A stretch of 49,914 bases of DNA from Olsenella phocaeensis (GTDB taxonomy: Bacteria > Actinomycetota > Coriobacteriia > Coriobacteriales > Atopobiaceae): assembly GCF_900120385.1 (NCBI RefSeq), contig NZ_LT635494.1, positions 1,774,598 through 1,824,511 of the forward strand, written 5' to 3'. Within the stretch, counting starts at the first letter, position 1; every line of letters begins with the position of its first letter. The notes below the pieces were generated by a model, which was not told where the DNA came from, did not search any database, and saw only the letters and a list, made by a program, of their open reading frames with translations. The position numbers were made by a program, and so were the translations under genes. Shown here one piece after another: positions 25,826-37,046 of this stretch.

Positions 25826-27307
25826 CTATCCAACCTCTGCCCCTCGCTTGCCGTAGACGTCACCATAGGCGACGAAGTCGCAGACGCTCCCCCCAAAGGG
25901 AGCCAGGTCATAGCTCTTGTACAGGGACTTGGGAGCAGACGTCACGACCACGCGCGCGTCCTTCCCGCCCTGGGCTATGAGCACCGTCCAGCAGGCGTCG
26001 CCCATCTCTCCGTAACCGCAGACGAAGGGCGTGCCCTTGCGTTCCCGTCCCTGCGGGAGGACGACCGTCTGCATGTTGCAGCTTCTGCTCAGCCCGCTGA
26101 GACCGCAGAGCTCCATGACCTCCTCCAGGGCATCGCGGTTGAGCTTGCCCGCCTCTGCGGGCCACTCTGACTTGGGCAGCTCCAGGCGCACGCCCTCGAA
26201 GCCGGCGTCGGCCTCTGGGGTCGCCCCCTCCTTTGCTGCCTCGAGGTCGAACTTCGCCGAGAAGGGATACGAGCCCAAGGTGACCCTGCCCCCCTCGCCC
26301 TCATAGAGCGCCTGCGCCTTGCCGTGCGCGTTTGCATAGCTTGCCTGGAGGGAGAATCCCTGCTTCTGGAGGTAGTCCCCAATCTGGCTGGCGGTGAACT
26401 CGAAGTACTCGGCCAGGTGGTGATAGTCGGACGGATAGGGCTCTGAGACCCTGAGGGTCACGACGTCGTCCCCACCGACGCGCATGCCCTGGTCAGGGCT
26501 CACCCCGACGACGCTCCCGCCCGGCTCGTCGGAGCTCACGTACTCGATCCTGGCCTCGAGGCCCGCCGCCTCGACGAGCGACCTTGCCTCGGACTCACCC
26601 TTCCCCATGACATAGGGGACCGTATAGGGCTGCGCCACGGTGAGGGCAATCGCGTCGCGTGCCACGAAGGCGCTCCCCGCCTCGGGGGTCGACCTGGTGA
26701 CCGTTCCCTCCTCGGCGGACGAGGCCTCGTACTGGATCGACACGTCTTGCGCCCCCGCATCAGCCAGGACGGCACGAGCCTCGTCGAGTCGCATGCCCAC
26801 GACGTCGGGAAGCACGCGCTTCGTGCCGACGACCAGCGTGACCTCGCTGCCACGCTCGAGCCTGGTTCCGCTTGCAGGGTCGCAGCGGACCGCCTTGCCC
26901 ACCCCGTCGTCGACGGGCTCCTCCGCCAGCACGACCTCGAAGCCGCGCTGCTCCAGGTCGCGCTGGGCCACCACCTGGGACTTGCCCGTGACAGAAGGGA
27001 CGCGGCGGCCGCCCCAGAGCTCCGCCTCATAGGTGACGAAGAGCGCGGTGACCGTGACGGCAGCGAGCAGGAGCACGGCAGCCACGACGGGACGAGAAAC
27101 GCTGCGGCTCTTGCCCTCGCCGGGAACGCTCTTTGGGGGCTCCAGCGATTCGGGCTCCCACACGGGAGCCGCGACGGCCTGTGGGAGGACGGCCGTGACG
27201 GGAGGATCGGACGGCGATTCCAGGTCGCCTGCCGGCTCGGACCTTCCCACGGAGGGGCCCAGCCCGTCCGACGGGACCTCGGAGAGCCTGCTCTTGGGGT
27301 CTTCCAT
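25826..27307 (-). CDS. Single-pass membrane protein with three PASTA domains
   Basis: The 493-residue protein has a Pro/Ser/Glu-rich cytoplasmic part (1-70), one membrane segment (about 73-93), and three extracellular PASTA repeats: ~102-162 (VPSVTGKSQVVAQRDLEQRG), ~164-225 (LPDVVGMRLDEARAVLADAG) and ~229-288 (VPYVMGKGESEARSLVEAAG). PASTA domains bind peptidoglycan fragments. The last 200 residues form a Cys-containing domain (Cys401, 410, 430, 439, 476) that I do not recognise. There is no kinase domain, unlike PknB/PrkC. ATG 27307 follows GGGAGGGCAG. It lies upstream of clpB's 3' end and is probably followed by the small acidic gene. Confidence 0.82.
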   Translation of the reverse strand: MEDPKSRLSEVPSDGLGPSVGRSEPAGDLESPSDPPVTAVLPQAVAAPVWEPESLEPPKSVPGEGKSRSVSRPVVAAVLLLAAVTVTALFVTYEAELWGGRRVPSVTGKSQVVAQRDLEQRGFEVVLAEEPVDDGVGKAVRCDPASGTRLERGSEVTLVVGTKRVLPDVVGMRLDEARAVLADAGAQDVSIQYEASSAEEGTVTRSTPEAGSAFVARDAIALTVAQPYTVPYVMGKGESEARSLVEAAGLEARIEYVSSDEPGGSVVGVSPDQGMRVGGDDVVTLRVSEPYPSDYHHLAEYFEFTASQIGDYLQKQGFSLQASYANAHGKAQALYEGEGGRVTLGSYPFSAKFDLEAAKEGATPEADAGFEGVRLELPKSEWPAEAGKLNRDALEEVMELCGLSGLSRSCNMQTVVLPQGRERKGTPFVCGYGEMGDACWTVLIAQGGKDARVVVTSAPKSLYKSYDLAPFGGSVCDFVAYGDVYGKRGAEVG

Positions 27308-27388
27308 CTGCCCTCCCGGTGGGTTGTGCGCGCGATTCTTCCCTATGGTCGCGCAAAGGGCCGGCTCGCGCCAGGCCGGCCCAGCAAG

Positions 27389-27424
27389 CGCGAGGGGACG
27401 GGCCTTCGGGTCCGTCCCCTCGCG
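27389..27424 (-). terminator. Long hairpin after clpB
   Basis: CGCGAGGGGACGG pairs with CCGTCCCCTCGCG around a 10-base loop, 44 bp past the clpB stop. No T-run follows, so its strength as a terminator is uncertain, but the 13-bp stem is very stable. Confidence 0.65.
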
Positions 27425-27467
27425 AAATGGCGGGTACCGTGCGGTACGAAGGTCGATGCGATAGCAG

Positions 27468-30086
<2,619 letters not shown>

Positions 30087-30169
30087 CTGCCTCACCCCTT
30101 CTGGCTCCCTCGGGGAGCACCGCTGTCTGTTGAGTTGATTGTTCCCTGGAGTGGTGGTCGCTATGCGCA

Positions 30170-30194
30170 AATCTAAGTGTCTGCACAATAGATT
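30170..30194. promoter_or_regulatory. HspR-type operator upstream of clpB
   Basis: AATCTAA-GTGTCTGCACA-ATAGATT; 6 of 7 symmetrical positions match, and the 11-base spacer equals that of dnaK (GTCTCTACACA). It ends 84 bp before the clpB start. Confidence 0.8.
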
Positions 30195-30253
30195 ATCTGA
30201 GTTGTCTTGTACGTTTGCGAAAGGTCCGTCACGCCGGCGCCGAGGCGGCGACG

Positions 30254-30619
30254 ATGGGGCCCAACGAGGTGGACGAGGCGCTTGCCGCCGTCAGACGCGC
30301 GATCGTCGACGACAAGCGCCGCGACCGCGACCTCTGGCTACGCGGCCTCACGGTGCTACCCGCCACGAGCGAGGACCTGTACCAACCCCGAAGCCTGGAC
30401 CGTCTCATGGGGCAGGTCATGGAGGCGATCGAGCGAACGGCCGGCAGGGACCTCTCGCTGCAGAGGAGCGTCCTGACCAGACGGCCCTTCGTGCGGGAGC
30501 GGCAGCGGCTGGTCTGGTCGCTTCTTCCAGGCGAGAGGGGGCGGCGCATCTCACAACAGCTCGTCCGGGAGCTCCAACGCCCTCAGGGGCACGTCGAGAG
30601 CTGCATCATCGCGCTGTGA
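30254..30619 (+). CDS. Hypothetical protein, basic and helical
   Basis: A 121-residue open frame with strong GC3 bias and coding-like composition. It is rich in Arg, Leu and Glu and reads as mostly helical (EVDEALAAVRRAIVDDKRR..., RLMGQVMEAIERTAG...). No motif or family was recognised. The ATG at 30254 has GAGGCGGCGACG upstream, a modest ribosome-binding site. It is divergent from clpB and its 5' side abuts the HspR-type operator, so it might share heat-shock control. It converges on hspR across 273 bp of palindrome-containing spacer. Confidence 0.5.
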   Translation: MGPNEVDEALAAVRRAIVDDKRRDRDLWLRGLTVLPATSEDLYQPRSLDRLMGQVMEAIERTAGRDLSLQRSVLTRRPFVRERQRLVWSLLPGERGRRISQQLVRELQRPQGHVESCIIAL

Positions 30620-30892
30620 CAAGGAGTGGGAGCTTGGATGAGATGGCACGATGGCACCCCCGTCCAAAATCGGACATGTTGGTGTGCACAATGCTCGAAT
30701 CTGAAAGCATTTCTCGCCAAAAAAGCCCTTTTATCAGTGATTTCGCTCGTTTGTGTACACTAATCGCGTAAAAGGGACGACGACCGGAGTCGCGTGCGCC
30801 CAGCGCGACACAAAGGGCAGACCCAGGCCAGACGAGAGGGGCATCACGGACAGAGTCGCGATGCCCCTTACCTGGTGCGAACGTCGCCGCCG
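30620..30892. repeat. AT-richer gap between convergent genes with several palindromes
   Basis: The gap has lower GC than the flanking genes. It contains GTGTGCAC (30682-30689), the perfect palindrome GTGTACAC (30753-30760), the inverted pair CCCTTTTA/TAAAAGGG (30726-30733, 30769-30776), and GAAAGCATTTCTCGCC (30703-30718), whose complement resembles the repeat unit at 10321-10336. A 9-bp stem at 30837-30868 (AGGGGCATC/GATGCCCCT) is the likely hspR terminator. No gene start lies nearby, so the palindromes are unexplained. Confidence 0.5.
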
Positions 30893-31324
30893 CTACTCGT
30901 CATCGTCCTCGAGGTGGGTCTCCAGGAGTCCGCGCATGACCTGTTCGGGACCCGTGCCGTCGTAGCGGGCAAGCGCCGTGATGCGCTCGCGCATGCGCAG
31001 CTCGTGGATGTCGTCCTCGAGCGAGCGGACCCGCGCGCGCAGCTCGTCGATCTCCTTGTCGCGCTTGAGGGCGCGCTCGCGCATGTCCAGGATGCGCACG
31101 ACGCCCGCGAGGTTGATGCCCTCGTCGGTGAGCTTGCTGATCAGGTTGAGGCGTTCGATGTCGCCTTGGGAGTACAGCCGCGTGTTGCCACGCGAGCGGC
31201 CGGGGTTGACCAGGCCCTTCTGCTCGTAGACGCGCAGGGTCTGCGGATGCATGCCGGTCAGCTCGGCCGCAACGCTGATCATGTAAAGCGGCTTGTCCTT
31301 GCCGCTCGCGTCACTACGCGCCAT
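30893..31324 (-). CDS. hspR: MerR-family heat-shock repressor HspR
   Basis: HspR represses heat-shock genes by binding inverted repeats (HAIR) with DnaK as co-repressor. The 143-residue protein has a MerR winged-helix domain at about 12-80 ([47 protein letters not shown]) and a C-terminal coiled coil ([27 protein letters not shown]), as in HspR. It lacks the Cys residues of metal-sensing MerR proteins. The ATG at 31324 overlaps the end of dnaJ by 11 bp. Last gene of the dnaK-grpE-dnaJ-hspR operon. Its likely targets are the three AATCTAA-N11-TTAGATT sites in this window. Confidence 0.93.
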   Translation of the reverse strand: MARSDASGKDKPLYMISVAAELTGMHPQTLRVYEQKGLVNPGRSRGNTRLYSQGDIERLNLISKLTDEGINLAGVVRILDMRERALKRDKEIDELRARVRSLEDDIHELRMRERITALARYDGTGPEQVMRGLLETHLEDDDE

Positions 31325-32270
31325 ATGCCTCGACGTCCTTTCTGTAGTCGCGGCCGTCGGCATCACGTAGGGCCTCCAGCGCGTCACGCTCCTTTTGCGA
31401 GAGTCGCGTGGGCACCTTGACCCTCACGGTCACGTACAGGGCGCCACGGGATCCCTTGCGACGCACGTCGGGGGCGCCCAGCTCCTTGAAGCGGAAGGTC
31501 TTGCCGTCCTGCGTGCCTGCGGGAACCTTGAGGCGGACTTCCGCCCCCTCGGGCGTCGGCACGTCGATGGTGGCCCCCAGGGCAGCCTCGAAGGCGCTCA
31601 CCGGAAGCTCCATGCGCACGTCGGCCCCATCGCGCTTGAAGAGCGGGTGCTCGGCCACGCGGGTCGTCACCACGAGGTCGCCGCGGGCACCGCCGTTGGT
31701 CCCGTACTCGCCACGTCCGCGATAGCGCAGCTTGCCACCATCGATTGCCCCGGCGGGGACCTTGACGTTGAGGGTCTGGCGCTCGCCCGTCGAGGGAATC
31801 GAGTAGCTGATTTTGCGCTGCTCGCCCGCAAAGGCGGCCTCCGCGCTCACGTCTATGGTGGCGGTTATGTCCCGGCCCTTGGAAGGACGGTTGGCGGCGG
31901 CCTGCCCACCGAAGATCGACGAGAAGTCGAAGCCAGGGAAGGCGCCGTCACCGTTGCGGATATTGTCGAAGATGTCGCCCCAGTCGGCCCCGCCCACGTT
32001 GGTGGTGTAGCTGTAGCCGCCGCTCCTGCCGCCCGCACCACCAAATCCCGAGCCGGGCATGCCACCAAACATCAGCATCTGGTCATACTCGCGACGCTTC
32101 TGGGTGTCAGAGAGCGTCGTGTACGCCTCGCTGACCTCCTTGAACTTTGCCTCGTCACCACCCGCGTCGGGGTGATACTTGGCAGCGAGCTTGCGAAAGG
32201 CCTTCTTGATGTCGTCCTGGCTGGCGTCGCGCTTCACGCCCAAGACGTCGTAGTAGTTCTTGTCTGCCAT
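31314..32270 (-). CDS. dnaJ: DnaJ-type co-chaperone lacking the zinc-finger domain
   Basis: J-proteins stimulate DnaK ATP hydrolysis. The 318-residue protein has the J-domain (1-68, HPD at 33-35), a Gly/Phe-rich linker with [18 protein letters not shown], and two C-terminal beta-sandwich substrate domains (about 130-300). The four CxxCxGxG zinc repeats of canonical DnaJ are absent, so it is built like CbpA/DnaJ class B, although it occupies the dnaJ place in the operon. The ATG 32270 sits behind GGAAGGAGGCGTTGGCTTCT. It follows grpE by 63 bp, with a hairpin between, and overlaps hspR. Confidence 0.93.
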   Translation of the reverse strand: MADKNYYDVLGVKRDASQDDIKKAFRKLAAKYHPDAGGDEAKFKEVSEAYTTLSDTQKRREYDQMLMFGGMPGSGFGGAGGRSGGYSYTTNVGGADWGDIFDNIRNGDGAFPGFDFSSIFGGQAAANRPSKGRDITATIDVSAEAAFAGEQRKISYSIPSTGERQTLNVKVPAGAIDGGKLRYRGRGEYGTNGGARGDLVVTTRVAEHPLFKRDGADVRMELPVSAFEAALGATIDVPTPEGAEVRLKVPAGTQDGKTFRFKELGAPDVRRKGSRGALYVTVRVKVPTRLSQKERDALEALRDADGRDYRKDVEAYGA

Positions 32271-32297
32271 AGAAGCCAACGCCTCCTTCCTGGTGGC

Positions 32298-32321
32298 AGC
32301 GCCCGGGCTTGTGCCCGGGCG
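32298..32321 (-). promoter_or_regulatory. Intercistronic hairpin between grpE and dnaJ
   Basis: GCGCCCGGGC-TTGT-GCCCGGGCGC is a perfect 10-bp stem with a 4-base loop, between the grpE stop (32334) and the dnaJ start (32270). It lacks a T-run, so it may set relative mRNA stability rather than end transcription. Confidence 0.55.
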
Positions 32322-32333
32322 CGCCAAGTGCGA

Positions 32334-33104
32334 CTACTCCTTGACCTCGTCGTCGCCCATGGGCTCGCCCTCCGGCTCGGGACGCTTGGGCCCGCCATAG
32401 GTCACCGTGACCATGGCCGTACGAATCACCTTGCCGCCCATGCGATAGCCCCTCTGGTACACCTGGGCCACCGTCTCGTCATAGGCCTCGGCGTTCTCCT
32501 CGCGACCCACGGCCTGGTGGACCAGGGGGTCAAAGGGCTCGCCGGCTGGGTCGATGACCTCGACGCCCTCCTTCCCTAGGACGGAAACCATCTTGTCGTG
32601 CACCGCGTCGACGCCGGCGACGAACTGCAGCAGGGCCTCGTCGCCATCGGCGGTCTGTGCCGCGTGGGCAGAGGCGCGCTCCATGTCGTCGAGGACCGGA
32701 AGCAGGTTGAGCACGAGCTTCTCGGCCGCGCGCTCCCTCTCGGCCAGGCGCTCCTGCGCGGTGCGGCGACGGTAGTTGTCCCAGTCGGCCTGCAGGCGCG
32801 TCAGGCGGTCAGTCGAGTCCGCGGCCTCCTTCTGCGCCGCAGCGACCTTGTCCGCAACCTCGTCGAGCTGTCGCTGGAGGTCGTCGCGCTCCTGACGGAT
32901 CTTGTCGGCGTCGGCCTTGAAGTCGGTCTCAGCTGCCTGCTCGCCGGCGCGCTTCGCCGCCTCCACCAGGTCCTCCTCGCTGGGCTCTGCCTCGGGCGCG
33001 GCGTCGGCGACCACCTCCTGCCCAACCGCCGGCTCGCCCTCGGCCGCCGTGGCCTCGACGACGTCCTCGTCCCTCATGTCATCACCCTCGATAGGCACCT
33101 TCAC
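32334..33104 (-). CDS. grpE: Nucleotide exchange factor GrpE
   Basis: GrpE releases ADP from DnaK. The 256-residue protein has an acidic, probably disordered N-terminal part (1-65), a long coiled coil (about 75-135), and the GrpE core with AEKLVLNLLPVLDDMERAS, GVEVIDPAGEPFDPLVHQAV and the signature VAQVYQRGYRMGGKVIRTAMVTV. A GTG at 33104 with GAGGAGG five bases upstream is the chosen start; the ATG at 33077, also with a GAGGG, is an alternative. It follows dnaK after a hairpin at 33128-33150 and precedes dnaJ. Confidence 0.94.
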   Translation of the reverse strand: MKVPIEGDDMRDEDVVEATAAEGEPAVGQEVVADAAPEAEPSEEDLVEAAKRAGEQAAETDFKADADKIRQERDDLQRQLDEVADKVAAAQKEAADSTDRLTRLQADWDNYRRRTAQERLAERERAAEKLVLNLLPVLDDMERASAHAAQTADGDEALLQFVAGVDAVHDKMVSVLGKEGVEVIDPAGEPFDPLVHQAVGREENAEAYDETVAQVYQRGYRMGGKVIRTAMVTVTYGGPKRPEPEGEPMGDDEVKE

Positions 33105-33127
33105 GTCACCCTCCTCGGGCTGCCAAA

Positions 33128-33150
33128 GGGGCGGCCGCAAGGGCCGCCCC
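33128..33150 (-). promoter_or_regulatory. Hairpin between dnaK and grpE
   Basis: GGGGCGGCC-N5-GGCCGCCCC is a perfect 9-bp stem 38 bp after the dnaK stop, followed on the minus strand by TTTGG. It would cut transcription part-way or block decay, giving more DnaK than GrpE/DnaJ. Confidence 0.6.
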
Positions 33151-33187
33151 AGCCAACATCTTGTCCTAGGGCCTAGGCGGCCTTGGC

Positions 33188-35080
<1,893 letters not shown>

Positions 35081-35207
35081 TGCGATTCCCTTCTGTCTCT
35101 CCCTTGGCCCCTGGGGCGGGGAGCTTGTCTGCCCTTGTGCTGCCGCCGAGTCGCCGACGGAGCCTTCGTACATTGCGATTGTTCCCGCGGTATCTGATTC
35201 TATACGC

Positions 35208-35232
35208 AATCTAAGTCTCTACACATTAGATT
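35208..35232. promoter_or_regulatory. HspR-type operator upstream of dnaK
   Basis: AATCTAA-GTCTCTACACA-TTAGATT is a perfect 7-11-7 inverted repeat, 128 bp upstream of dnaK. Read as 7-7-7 it corresponds in layout to the HAIR element (TCTAAGT-N7-CATTAGA here, CTTGAGT-N7-ACTCAAG in Streptomyces). A possible -10 sequence TATAGAAT lies just downstream, at 35196-35203 on the minus strand. Confidence 0.85.
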
Positions 35233-35378
35233 TTTTGTTCTCTCATGAGTGAGGAATCTTGAGCCACCCAGAGGGGGTGGTCACTCGCCGACAATCGAGC
35301 TTGTGGCGACGCATCGCCTGCGGGGAACGACGCCCATGGGTGGGTGGGGCGGCACGGAACAGGGTCGTGCCACAAGAA

Positions 35379-35407
35379 GGGGTCCGCGGCAGCTCGCCTC
35401 GGACCCC
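35379..35407 (-). terminator. Terminator after the small membrane protein gene
   Basis: GGGGTCCG pairs with CGGACCCC around a 13-base loop, 34 bp past the stop at 35441, followed on the minus strand by TTCTTGT. The rest of the 360-bp gap between dnaK and this gene holds the dnaK operator and leader. Confidence 0.65.
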
Positions 35408-35440
35408 GATACACGTGCACCGTCTGGCAGCACGAGTTCG

Positions 35441-35803
35441 CTACTCTTCCCCCTCTTCCTTCCCCGCCTTCCTGAGCTGGGAGAAGCCAACGAACGAGAG
35501 TACGGTCTGGGCGACCACGAAGAAGAAGTACATGGGGAAGAGAACCATCGCCACGGCGTAGAGGATGGCTCCCACCAAGGCGAAAGAGGGCTTGTGCATG
35601 AAGAGCCCGAGCCCGTTGAAGATGACCGCCACGGCAGTGGATGCCAGGTGGGGCATGACGAGGTAGGTCGCAATCGCGGCGCCGGCTCGATAGGCGGTCA
35701 TCCCCGAGGAGCCCGCACCACCCCAGTAGTAGACGCTGTACAGGAGGTACAGCGCCCCCAACACGAACGAGATGAGCAGCAGTACGTTGAGCTTCTTCTT
35801 CAT
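35441..35803 (-). CDS. Small multi-pass membrane protein
   Basis: A 120-residue, strongly hydrophobic protein with about four membrane segments (roughly 7-27, 40-65, 68-85 and 87-107), a short loop WGGAGSSGM, and a charged C-terminal tail RKAGKEEGEE. No family was recognised. ATG 35803 follows GGAAGCGAAGTC with an AAGGAAG site. It is 67 bp downstream of the DUF5067 lipoprotein on the same strand and so probably belongs to its operon, which would place it in the kinase/HTH cassette. Confidence 0.7.
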   Translation of the reverse strand: MKKKLNVLLLISFVLGALYLLYSVYYWGGAGSSGMTAYRAGAAIATYLVMPHLASTAVAVIFNGLGLFMHKPSFALVGAILYAVAMVLFPMYFFFVVAQTVLSFVGFSQLRKAGKEEGEE

Positions 35804-35870
35804 GACTTCGCTTCCTTCGATTGCGTGGTCTTGCGCCTTGACATGCTCCGCCGATGAGCCGTCGTAGCCC

Positions 35871-36347
35871 CTACGAGAGACTGAAGGTCTGGGTGGCCAG
35901 GGGCTCGTCGCTCGCAGAGACGTACTCCTTCACCTCGACCTCGATGTCCGAGGTGTCCTGTAACGCATACGGGATGCGCACCTTTATTGTCCCGCCAGGC
36001 TTGACCTTGTTTGACCAGTCGGCAGTATCGACCCCGTCGACGATGCCCGGCTCGCACTGTATGCCGTTCTGGTACACCTCCATTGACGCCACCGCCATCA
36101 GCGACTGCGCTTCGTCGGAGTTATTCGTGAAGCTGTAGTCGATGACCGCGGCAGGGTTGCCCTGGTAGTCGACGGCGGAGGTGCAGCCGTCGATTGTCAC
36201 TTCGTAGTCGGACTTCGCCTTCTGAGCCTGGACGGGATCCGAGCCCGCGCCGTCGCCGCTCGACGACGGGGTGCCGGAGCAAGCCGCCAGCGGCAGGGCG
36301 ACAAGCGTGGCAACGACAACTGCACAAACGGTCTTCTTGACGCTCAT
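35871..36347 (-). CDS. Lipoprotein with a DUF5067-like domain
   Basis: This 158-residue lipoprotein has a signal peptide ending in the lipobox LAAC (Cys23), a Ser/Gly-rich linker, then a beta-sandwich domain (about 50-155) with YEVTIDGCTSAVDYQGNPAAVIDYSFTNNSDEAQSLM. This pattern matches my recollection of the DUF5067 family of surface lipoproteins of Coriobacteriia and Firmicutes; the function is unknown. ATG 36347 follows AAAGGTGAGAGAACAC. A 15-bp palindrome lies 76 bp upstream, inside a repeat that also precedes the HTH-like gene at 36874. It is followed by the small membrane protein gene. Confidence 0.78.
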   Translation of the reverse strand: MSVKKTVCAVVVATLVALPLAACSGTPSSSGDGAGSDPVQAQKAKSDYEVTIDGCTSAVDYQGNPAAVIDYSFTNNSDEAQSLMAVASMEVYQNGIQCEPGIVDGVDTADWSNKVKPGGTIKVRIPYALQDTSDIEVEVKEYVSASDEPLATQTFSLS

Positions 36348-36422
36348 GTGTTCTCTCACCTTTCTCTTTGCTGGCTTCTGCCAGGACAAAGGAGATGGTA
36401 GGGGCGAGAGAACCCCCGTTCA

Positions 36423-36437
36423 TTAGCTGTCAGCTAA
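36423..36437. promoter_or_regulatory. Palindromic operator candidate, copy 1
   Basis: TTAGCTG-T-CAGCTAA is a perfect 7-1-7 palindrome that includes the TAG stop of the HTH-like gene and lies 76 bp upstream of the lipoprotein gene. It is part of a ~38-bp sequence (36419-36456) repeated at 36921-36958. Confidence 0.6.
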
Positions 36438-36874
36438 CTGTTCGCGAGCGGGCCACCCAGAGCCGCGCCGCCCGTGAGGGGCCGCTCCCCCTGCTCCCAG
36501 AGGAGATGGTCGCAGCAGGTCACGCCCATCCCGCGCTCGAGGCAGAAGGCAATGACCACATCCCGGCGGCGGTCGGGCCTGAGGGCGCTCAGGCCGCCGC
36601 GTTCCAGGGCGTCGCTCGCGTCCTCCACGCCCAGCCCCATCCCGAAGCAGACCTGGAGGAGCTTGTCACGCGTGGGGCTTCGCGACCCAGAGAGGATCTG
36701 ATACGCGTAGGTGTGATTGAGGCCCGAGCGCCCCACGACCGCGCCACGCGAGAGCGAGCGCTCGCGCAGGGCGTCATCCGCCCAGCCGGCAAAGTTTCGG
36801 TCGTCAAGCGGCGCGCTTTCCAACGCGCGCCTGACGTCCGAACCGCAGTCCCTCAAGAAGCCCCACTCATCCAT
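36434..36874 (-). CDS. HTH-like regulatory protein linked to the kinase (paralogue 2)
   Basis: The 146-residue protein is a paralogue of the product at 38298-38768. Shared parts are the helix-turn-helix-like segment (GLNHTYAYQILSGSRSPTRDKLLQVCFGMGL against GLNATFGYQVFQGTRHIGRDRALMLAFGMGC), then RRRDVVIAFCLERGMG and a final ELGEE-like WEQGE. The region resembles an XRE/lambda-repressor-type domain with the HTH at about 43-80. It could bind DNA or serve as kinase substrate; the many Ser/Thr in its N-terminal half are compatible with either. ATG 36874 follows AAAGGGGTTGTGCA. The palindrome at 36925-36939 is just upstream. Confidence 0.75.
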   Translation of the reverse strand: MDEWGFLRDCGSDVRRALESAPLDDRNFAGWADDALRERSLSRGAVVGRSGLNHTYAYQILSGSRSPTRDKLLQVCFGMGLGVEDASDALERGGLSALRPDRRRDVVIAFCLERGMGVTCCDHLLWEQGERPLTGGAALGGPLANS

Positions 36875-36924
36875 TGCACAACCCCTTTCGCGTGAAAGGG
36901 TAGGTGGCGCGACGCGGCGATTCA

Positions 36925-36939
36925 TTAGCTGGCAGCTCA
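36925..36939. promoter_or_regulatory. Palindromic operator candidate, copy 2
   Basis: TTAGCTG-G-CAGCTCA, a near-perfect 7-1-7 palindrome, 50 bp upstream of the HTH-like gene. The surrounding ~38 bp match copy 1 at more than 80% of positions. Confidence 0.6.
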
Positions 36940-37046
36940 TTGTTTCGCGGAAGGGCCACGTGGCGCGGGGGTGGGGAGCGGCCGCGCGGCCAGGCGCACC
37001 CAAGGCAGAGCAGCCTCCGCGCCACGCGCGACATTGCGCAAAGGGC

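Noticed and set aside
30753-30760. GTGTACAC as a GntR/HutC-type operator
   Set aside because: It matches the loose HutC consensus, but no GntR gene or nearby gene start supports it.
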